Part shown: piece by piece, positions 57,877-63,435 of the stretch
Position numbering within the stretch: the first letter of the stretch is position 1
How the letters are laid out: each line of letters starts with the position of its first letter
Assembly: GCA_035626855.1 (NCBI GenBank)
Contig: DASPMW010000106.1
Coordinates: forward strand, 1-63,435
DNA: 63,435 nucleotides
Source: JAPWJZ01 sp035626855
GTDB lineage: Bacteria > Pseudomonadota > Alphaproteobacteria > Micavibrionales > UBA2020
Direction: 5' to 3'
Program-made: the position numbers and the translations under genes
Notes under the pieces: generated by a model
What the model saw: the letters and a program-made list of their open reading frames with translations, nothing else
Told to the model about the DNA's origin: nothing
Database searches by the model: none

Positions 57877-59679
57877 TTACTCGTCGTTCATGCGCAATGC
57901 CGCGATAAAGGCGGACTGCGGAATTTCGACGTTGCCGTGCTGGCGCATCTTCTTCTTGCCCTCTTTTTGCTTGTCGAGCAATTTCCGTTTACGGCTGATA
58001 TCGCCGCCATAGCATTTCGCCGTGACGTCCTTGCGCAGCGCTGAGATGTCCTCGCGCGCGACAATCTTGCCGCCGATCGATGCCTGGACGGCGATCTTGA
58101 ACAGCTGGCGCGGGATGAGGTCTTTCAGCCGCTCGCATAACTGGCGCCCGCGTCGTTCCGCTTGGCTCCGGTGGACGATCATCGACAGCGCATCCAGTGG
58201 GTCACCGTTAACAAGGATGTTCAGGCGCACAAGTTCGCCTTCCTCGAAGCCATCAAGCACGTAATCCATCGACGCATAGCCGCGCGATATGGACTTCAAC
58301 CGGTCGTAGAAATCGAAAACCACTTCGTTCAGCGGTAGACGGTAAATCGCCATTGCCCGGCTGCCGACCCAAGTCAGCTCGACCTGCACACCGCGCCGTT
58401 CCTGACAGAGCGTGAGGATGGAGCCGAGATATTCGTCGGGCACGAAGATCGTCGCCTTGATCCACGGTTCCTCGATCTTCGCGATGCGCACGACATCGGG
58501 CATGTCGGCGGGGTTGTAAAGCTCCATCACCTCGCCGTTCGTCAGGTGGATCTTATAAACCACCGAAGGCGCGGTAGGAATTAGGTCTAGGTTGTATTCG
58601 CGCTGCAGGCGTTCCTGGATAATCTCGAGGTGCAGCAGCCCAAGGAAGCCGCAACGGAATCCCATACCGAGTGCGGTCGAGTTTTCCGGCTCGTGATGCA
58701 GGGAGGCGTCGTTCAGCGCGAGCTTGCCCAGGCTGTCGCGCAGTTTTTCAAATTCGGATGAATCGACCGGGAACAGCGAGCAGAAAACCATCGGCACGGA
58801 AGGCTTGAAGCCCGGCAGGCGTTCCGGCGTCGGGTTGCGGTCGTTGGTGATCGTATCGCCGATCTTGGTCTCGCCGATGTTCTTGATGCCGCAGGTGACG
58901 AAGCCAATTTCACCCGGCTTCAATTCATTGGTGATGACGTGCTTGGGCGTAAACACGCCGACGCGATCGGCTTCATAGGCTGCGCCGTTGCTCATGAAGC
59001 GCAGCTTGTCCTTCACCTTCAGCGTGCCTTCAACGACGCGCAGCAGAACGACGACGCCCAGATAGGCGTCATACCAGCTGTCAACCAGTAGCGCCTTCAG
59101 GATCGCGTTCGGGTCCCCCTTTGGCGGCGGCAGGCGCGTGACAACAGCCTCGAGCAGGTCGTCGATGCCGATGCCCGATTTCGCAGAGGTCAGCACGGCG
59201 TCGGATGCATCAATGCCGATCACATCCTCGATCTGGCGCTTCACGCGGTCCGGCTCGGCGGCGGGAAGGTCGATTTTATTGATGACCGGAATGATTTCGA
59301 GATTGTTGTCGATCGCCTGATAGACGTTGGCGAGCGTCTGTGCCTCCACCCCCTGCGACGCGTCCACCACCAGGAGCGCGCCCTCGCAGGCGGCAAGCGA
59401 ACGGGAGACTTCATAGGCAAAGTCGACGTGCCCCGGCGTATCCATGAGGTTCAGCTGATAGGTCTCGCCGTCTTTCGCCTTGTACATAAGCCGCACGGTC
59501 TGCGCCTTGATGGTGATCCCGCGTTCGCGTTCGATCTCCATATTATCCAGGATCTGCTCCTTCATCTCCCGCGCTTCCAGCCCGCCGCAACGCTGGATGA
59601 TGCGGTCCGCGAGGGTTGACTTGCCGTGGTCGATATGGGCAATAATCGAGAAGTTCCGGATATGCTTATGTTCTGTCAT
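57877..59679 (-). CDS. lepA: Elongation factor 4 (LepA)
   Basis: LepA is a ribosome-associated GTPase linked to translation initiation/biogenesis. The 600-residue protein has G1 AHIDHGKSTLADR, G3 DTPGHVDF, G4 NKIDLPAA, and the LepA-specific C-terminal domain (DVTAKCYGGDISRKRKLLDK) without EF-G domain IV. Length is normal. It is convergent with the three-gene peptidase operon and divergent from the exported EF-hand gene. Confidence 0.97.
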   Translation of the reverse strand: MTEHKHIRNFSIIAHIDHGKSTLADRIIQRCGGLEAREMKEQILDNMEIERERGITIKAQTVRLMYKAKDGETYQLNLMDTPGHVDFAYEVSRSLAACEGALLVVDASQGVEAQTLANVYQAIDNNLEIIPVINKIDLPAAEPDRVKRQIEDVIGIDASDAVLTSAKSGIGIDDLLEAVVTRLPPPKGDPNAILKALLVDSWYDAYLGVVVLLRVVEGTLKVKDKLRFMSNGAAYEADRVGVFTPKHVITNELKPGEIGFVTCGIKNIGETKIGDTITNDRNPTPERLPGFKPSVPMVFCSLFPVDSSEFEKLRDSLGKLALNDASLHHEPENSTALGMGFRCGFLGLLHLEIIQERLQREYNLDLIPTAPSVVYKIHLTNGEVMELYNPADMPDVVRIAKIEEPWIKATIFVPDEYLGSILTLCQERRGVQVELTWVGSRAMAIYRLPLNEVVFDFYDRLKSISRGYASMDYVLDGFEEGELVRLNILVNGDPLDALSMIVHRSQAERRGRQLCERLKDLIPRQLFKIAVQASIGGKIVAREDISALRKDVTAKCYGGDISRKRKLLDKQKEGKKKMRQHGNVEIPQSAFIAALRMNDE

Positions 59680-59740
59680 AATCTTTTCGTCTGGTTGGGC
59701 GATGCGGCAGAATAAAGCCTTGTTTTAGTTGGTGCAAGCA

Positions 59741-60571
59741 ATGAAGTCTTCGTTCCGCCGCGGCGTTTTTATTTTCCTTATTGCCGCTCTTTTTAGCGGT
59801 ATTCCAAGCGCAGCGCAAGCATCAGAGCCCGTTCCTGAAAAGATCCAGCGCAACTGGGCCGCGCCCGACTGCGGCAAATACGACGAAGCCCTTGTCCTGA
59901 GCCGCTTTTTCTACTTTCGCTCGACGAAAAAAGACATGACCCTCCTCCCCGCCGCGCTTGAGGGAAAACAGGGGGATTACTGGCAACTGGAACTGGGAAA
60001 CGACCTTGCCCCCGTGAAGCTTGAAGAGGACGGCGTCCTTAAAATCGGTATCATTGCCGCCGGCAGCAAGAAATCGCAGAAGTGGGATGGCCTTACCCTC
60101 GACAGCACCGAGGAATATATGGGCTGCGTCACTCCGCCGAAGCTGCTGCCGAAGCAGATGATCCGGCTGATGCGCTATATCGACCGCATCAAGCTGCAAT
60201 GCACGGTGTCGGTCACGAATGAATGCGCCGGCGTGCTCTTCAAGCTGGCCGATGAAGACAGCGACAAGAAGGTGACGAAGAAGGAGATTCAGCGCGCGGT
60301 TGCGGCCACGATCATCTTTGCCGAACTCGCCGAACGGCAAACGGTGAGTGACAAGGACTCGGTCGCGTTGATAAAAAAATCGCAGGCGGATGGCGGTAGC
60401 ATCGCCGATGAGCTGATTGCGACCTACGACAAGGACAAATCCAAGAGCCTTGACTACAACGAGCTCATGGAAGACTTCCATGCACCGTCCCTGCCGATCG
60501 TAAAGGTAACGCTGAATAAAGCGGGAGCCTTGTTGCCGTCCTTCAAGGTCGTCGCGATGGGGCTGGATTGA
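59741..60571 (+). CDS. Exported protein with EF-hand-like loops
   Basis: A 276-residue protein with a signal peptide (GVFIFLIAALFSGIPSAAQA) and two EF-hand-like calcium loops near the C-terminus (DEDSDKKVTKKE and YDKDKSKSLDYNE). The rest is unassigned. ATG 59741 was chosen; TTG 59729 is possible. Cysteines at about CGKYD, GCVTPP and QCTVS/NECAG could pair in the periplasm. It overlaps a small downstream frame by TTGA. Confidence 0.75.
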   Translation: MKSSFRRGVFIFLIAALFSGIPSAAQASEPVPEKIQRNWAAPDCGKYDEALVLSRFFYFRSTKKDMTLLPAALEGKQGDYWQLELGNDLAPVKLEEDGVLKIGIIAAGSKKSQKWDGLTLDSTEEYMGCVTPPKLLPKQMIRLMRYIDRIKLQCTVSVTNECAGVLFKLADEDSDKKVTKKEIQRAVAATIIFAELAERQTVSDKDSVALIKKSQADGGSIADELIATYDKDKSKSLDYNELMEDFHAPSLPIVKVTLNKAGALLPSFKVVAMGLD

Positions 60572-60756
60572 TCGTCCGAAATGGGGCTCTCAAACCCGCA
60601 GCGCTGCTTTTACTATTGCTGCACGAGGAAACCTCAGCGGCTATGTATAGCGGCGCACCGGAATGGAAAACACCCGAAGAAGTAGTTTGCAAGGGCTTGC
60701 CCGGTGGAGACTGGGTGCATAGTGAGTATAATGTATCTTGCGCAATCGTGAATTAG
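60568..60756 (+). CDS. Possible small exported protein
   Basis: A 62-residue frame starting with TTG overlapping the upstream stop (TTGA). It has a basic start, a run of six Leu and an Ala-rich end (LKPAALLLLLLHEETSA), then a polar part with two Cys (VVCKGLPGG; VSCAIV). It may be a small secreted protein, but the rare start and short length make it uncertain. Confidence 0.4.
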   Translation: MIVRNGALKPAALLLLLLHEETSAAMYSGAPEWKTPEEVVCKGLPGGDWVHSEYNVSCAIVN

Positions 60757-60767
60757 ACGGGACAGAA

Positions 60768-61766
60768 TTAAGTCTTTTGAGCGCCGGTCGCTCGCTTTAG
60801 CCGGTCATTGATTGCAACGCCAAGGCCCACGTCCGGAATGTCCATCACCGCAATACTGTTAAATCCCCCTCCGTCGAGCTGATGCAGCATCGAAAACAGG
60901 TTGGCGGCAGCGGTGGTCAGGTCGCCGGTCTCGCTCAAATTCAGCAGAGCGCCATCCGGCAGATCACGCGCGGCGCCGCCGCCGCGAATGCCCATGAAGC
61001 GGATGGAGCCGAAAGCCAGCAATGCCTCGCCCGGAGCGACATCGACCGCCTTGAGACGTAGCGGGGTTTTCGGCGCGTAATGATTCAGCAGTTGTCCGGG
61101 CGACCTGGGGGCATCGCTGACGGCTTCAAACTCGATAGCTATCTTTGCGCCCAACTGCATCTCGATCTCGTCGCGCGTAACGCCGCCGGGGCGAAGCATG
61201 ACGGGTGTTATTCCCGTCAGGTCCAGCACAGTTGATTCCAGTCCGACCACAGCCTTTCCCCCCGCCAGGATAAGCCCCGCGCGATCTCCGAGGCTGTTCG
61301 CGACGTGTTGGGGCGTCGTTGGGCTGAGCGTGCCGGAGGCGTTGGCGCTCGGCGCCGCAATGGGCCGCCCGAGCGCAGCTATGAGCGCGCGCGCTATCGG
61401 ATGCACCGGGGCGCGAACGGCTTGCGACGGCAACCCCGCGCTTGTTAGCAGGGACAGGCCGGCATCCGCGCGGCGAGGCAAAATCAATGTCAGGGGGCCG
61501 GGCCAGAAGATGCTCGCAAGCAGGGCAGCCCGGTCGTCGAACGTAACGATTTTTTCGGCCTCGACCTTATCATTCACATGGACGATCACGGGGTTGAAGC
61601 TGGGCCGGCCTTTGGCCTCAAAAATTTTGGCGACCGCGCTGTCATTTGTGGCATCGGCGCCGAGGCCGTAAACCGTCTCGGTAGGAAAGGCGACGAGCTC
61701 TCCTGCGCGCAGGCGGTTAGCCGCGCGCAGGATATTCTCTTCGGTGGGGTTCATTATCTCGGGCAT
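60768..61766 (-). CDS. tsaC: Threonylcarbamoyl-AMP synthase (Sua5/TsaC type)
   Basis: It makes threonylcarbamoyl-AMP from threonine, bicarbonate and ATP for t6A37 of tRNAs. The 332-residue protein has the YrdC domain (PTETVYGLGADATNDSAVAK; KGRPSFNPVIVHV; APSANASGTLSPTT; STVLDLTG) and a C-terminal Sua5 domain (SPGQLLNHYAPKTPL), so it is the longer Sua5 form. It precedes anmK by six bases on the same strand. Confidence 0.94.
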   Translation of the reverse strand: MPEIMNPTEENILRAANRLRAGELVAFPTETVYGLGADATNDSAVAKIFEAKGRPSFNPVIVHVNDKVEAEKIVTFDDRAALLASIFWPGPLTLILPRRADAGLSLLTSAGLPSQAVRAPVHPIARALIAALGRPIAAPSANASGTLSPTTPQHVANSLGDRAGLILAGGKAVVGLESTVLDLTGITPVMLRPGGVTRDEIEMQLGAKIAIEFEAVSDAPRSPGQLLNHYAPKTPLRLKAVDVAPGEALLAFGSIRFMGIRGGGAARDLPDGALLNLSETGDLTTAAANLFSMLHQLDGGGFNSIAVMDIPDVGLGVAINDRLKRATGAQKT

Positions 61767-61772
61767 TTGGGA

Positions 61773-62858
61773 TCAGGCTGCGTCTGCCACATGATTCAGC
61801 TTGCCGCCGACCATCGGATGTGGCACCCCGGTCGTCTTCGGGAAGCTGATTGGCAGCCCGCGATAACTGCGCACCGCCATAAAGGCAAAAGCCTCCGCCT
61901 CGATCGCATCGCCGTTCAGGCCGATATCGTCGATCGAGAGCACGGGAGCGGCCAGTTTTTCACGCAACATCGCCATGATTGTATTGTTCAGGCGGCCGCC
62001 GCCGGCGACAATCCATTCGCGCGGTTTCTCAGGCAGGAAGAACAGCGCGTTTGCAACGCTATGGGCGGTGAAGGCGGCGAGCGTTGCCGCGCCGTCCTCT
62101 ACGGAAAGATTCTCCCAAGCTGCAGAGACAAACGCGTTGCGGTCGAGCGATTTCGGCGGCTTTTCGGAGAAAAACTTGTCATTGAGCAGGTCGGTCAGAA
62201 TCGGAAGATTGACCATGCCGCGAGCCGCCGTTGCGCCGTAATCGTCGCGTGCCGCACCCGTTTTCCGCAGCATCCAATCATCGATCAAAGCATTGCCGGG
62301 GCCGGTATCAAATGCAATAACCTCGTCCCCGATATAGGTCAGGTTCGCGACGCCGCCGATATTGAGAAAGGCGACAGGCTTCGCGCGGCTGGCGGCAAGA
62401 GCCTGATGATAGACGGGTACGAGCGGCGCCCCCTGGCCGCCTGCCTGCACGTCAGCGGAACGGAAATCGTTTACGACCGGTATCCCCGTCAGCTGTGCCA
62501 GCAACGCGCCATCGCCGAGCTGGCAGGTCCACTTATTCTTCGGGTCATGGGCGACCGTCTGGCCGTGGAAACCGATCAGGTTTATGTCCGATGGCTTCAG
62601 GTTGCACTGTGTCAGCAGCTGCATGACAACCGCTGCCTGCGCGCGTGTTATCTCGCGCTCGACCTCGCCTGCACCCGGCAATTCTGCCGGCGTGATGTTC
62701 AGCGCCGCGCGGATGCGGTCTCGCAACCCGTCTTCGTAGGGCACCGTCAGGAAGCCAAGGCGTGTGATCCGGGTCTCGCCGTCAGTTTCAATCACCGCTG
62801 CGTCAATGCCGTCCAGTGACGTGCCGCTCATCAGGCCGATCGCTTGAAATCTGGTCAT
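61773..62858 (-). CDS. anmK: Anhydro-N-acetylmuramic acid kinase
   Basis: AnmK phosphorylates 1,6-anhydro-MurNAc recovered from peptidoglycan. The 361-residue protein has MSGTSLDGIDAAVIET, GFHGQTVAHDP, FLNIGGVANLTYIG, DTGPGNALIDDWM and a late AGGGRLNNTIM block. It fits the lytic transglycosylase at 27402, whose products feed this pathway. It is divergent from tyrS, the usual alphaproteobacterial arrangement. Confidence 0.95.
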   Translation of the reverse strand: MTRFQAIGLMSGTSLDGIDAAVIETDGETRITRLGFLTVPYEDGLRDRIRAALNITPAELPGAGEVEREITRAQAAVVMQLLTQCNLKPSDINLIGFHGQTVAHDPKNKWTCQLGDGALLAQLTGIPVVNDFRSADVQAGGQGAPLVPVYHQALAASRAKPVAFLNIGGVANLTYIGDEVIAFDTGPGNALIDDWMLRKTGAARDDYGATAARGMVNLPILTDLLNDKFFSEKPPKSLDRNAFVSAAWENLSVEDGAATLAAFTAHSVANALFFLPEKPREWIVAGGGRLNNTIMAMLREKLAAPVLSIDDIGLNGDAIEAEAFAFMAVRSYRGLPISFPKTTGVPHPMVGGKLNHVADAA

Positions 62859-62870
62859 TTTTTGGCCGCC

Positions 62871-62899
62871 TTGGCTTTTAAGGATTGTCCATATATTAT
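62871..62899 (+). promoter_or_regulatory. Sigma-70-type promoter for tyrS
   Basis: TTGGCT (62871-62876), a 17-base spacer and TATTAT (62894-62899), 30 bases before the tyrS ATG. Confidence 0.55.
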
Positions 62900-62928
62900 A
62901 GTAACCCGCTATAGAAAGGCAGGCAAGG

Positions 62929-63435
62929 ATGCGCTCGGAATTCGTTAAAACAATGCAGGAACGGGGTTTCCTGCATCAATGCACCGATCTCGAGGGGTTG
63001 GACAAAAAACTGAGCGATGGCATCGTCACCTGCTACACGGGCTATGACGCGACCGCGAGCAGCCTGCATGTCGGCAGCCTGCTGTCGATCATGATGATGC
63101 GCTGGTTCCAGAAGCTGGGGCATAAGCCGATCGTATTGATGGGGGGCGGCACCACCAAAGTCGGCGATCCCTCCGGTAAGGATGAAAGCCGGAAAATGCT
63201 GACCGAGCAGGACATCGCCGGAAACATTGCCGGTATCCAAAACGTCTTTTCCAAATTTGTGAAATTCGGCAGCGGCGCGACAGACGCTGTCATGGTCAAC
63301 AACGCCGACTGGCTCGAAAAACTTAACTACATCGATTTTCTGCGCGATTACGGCCGTCATTTCACGATCAACCGTATGATGACGTTCGACAGCGTGAAGA
63401 CGCGCCTGGAGCGCGAACAGCCGCTGACCTTCCTT
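62929..63435 (+). CDS. tyrS: Tyrosyl-tRNA synthetase, 5' part
   Basis: The first 169 residues of TyrS run open to the window end. The class I synthetase core shows CYTGYDATASSLHVGSL, whose HVGS is the HIGH-type signature, then GGGTTKVGDPSGKDE and INRMMTFDSVKTR. ATG 62929 has AAGG immediately upstream. The KMSKS loop lies outside the window. Confidence 0.95.
   Translation, partial: MRSEFVKTMQERGFLHQCTDLEGLDKKLSDGIVTCYTGYDATASSLHVGSLLSIMMMRWFQKLGHKPIVLMGGGTTKVGDPSGKDESRKMLTEQDIAGNIAGIQNVFSKFVKFGSGATDAVMVNNADWLEKLNYIDFLRDYGRHFTINRMMTFDSVKTRLEREQPLTFL

Noticed and set aside
1..63435. CRISPR arrays, insertion sequences, prophage, tRNA or rRNA genes
   Set aside because: I found no spaced direct repeats, transposase motifs, phage structural genes, or cloverleaf/rRNA sequence in any intergenic region.

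Overview
The window is a dense, GC-rich stretch of bacterial chromosome. It carries conserved housekeeping and flagellar genes, many start/stop overlaps of the ATGA type, and intergenic inverted repeats flanked by GTCAT/ATGAC. Gene content (a CckA-type hybrid kinase beside flagellar export genes, CtrA-type TTAA-N7-TTAA boxes, EcfG-type GGAAC-N16/17-CGTT promoters, DUF892, YidB) points to an alphaproteobacterium, perhaps near Rhodospirillales or Micavibrio-like lineages. The genus cannot be fixed from sequence reading alone. I see no insertion sequence, prophage, CRISPR array, rRNA or tRNA gene.

Layout. (1) 0.1-7.8 kb: a flagellar export/basal-body region built as two divergent operons. Leftward are a membrane protein, a stand-alone FlhB C-terminal-like protein, a small helical protein, fliO and fliP. 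Rightward are flgB, flgC, fliE, fliQ, fliR, flhB and an exported protein. The shared intergenic region carries a CtrA-type box and a sigma-54 -24/-12 element. (2) 7.9-11.6 kb: cckA, a receiver-domain protein and a membrane-anchored P-loop kinase-like protein. (3) 11.7-25 kb: a stress/accessory zone with an NlpC/P60-like peptidase, a GNAT protein, a response regulator, MscS, DUF892, DUF3606, a cyanophycinase-like protein, an isoaspartyl peptidase, a MEDS-domain protein, a heme-binding-type (GlcG/HbpS) protein, YidB, deoC, recA and an EF-hand protein. Six genes here have a perfect EcfG-type (general stress response) promoter just upstream. recA has an unusual four/five half-site GTTC/GAAC operator over its -35 box. 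(4) 25-31.5 kb: a class D beta-lactamase-like protein without a visible signal peptide, smpB, dapA, an Slt-type lytic transglycosylase, and an anti-sigma-kinase/receiver/PP2C fusion followed by a STAS protein. (5) 31.6-42.1 kb, leftward: a tightly coupled set with rlmE, an IMP-dehydrogenase homologue lacking the catalytic cysteine, an RsmB-type methyltransferase, and a DUF58 / BatA-DUF4159 / amidotransferase-like membrane trio that normally travels with a MoxR ATPase (none is here). (6) 42.3-49.9 kb: small unknown proteins, a protein-glutaminase-like Cys-His-Asp protein, a heparinase II/III-type protein, rpe, a methyltransferase, small coiled-coil proteins, rsmB and a chorismate-mutase-like protein. 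(7) 49.9-63.4 kb: an M16 peptidase pair plus pgi, a prolyl oligopeptidase with a DEDDh exonuclease and an unknown protein, lepA, an exported EF-hand protein, tsaC/sua5, anmK and the start of tyrS.

The most informative new signals are regulatory and enzymatic. They are a local cluster of EcfG-type promoters, the helically phased recA operator, the CtrA/sigma-54 flagellar control region, the IMPDH-like protein without its cysteine, and the protein-glutaminase-like protein. All functional statements rest on motif reading; no database search was run.
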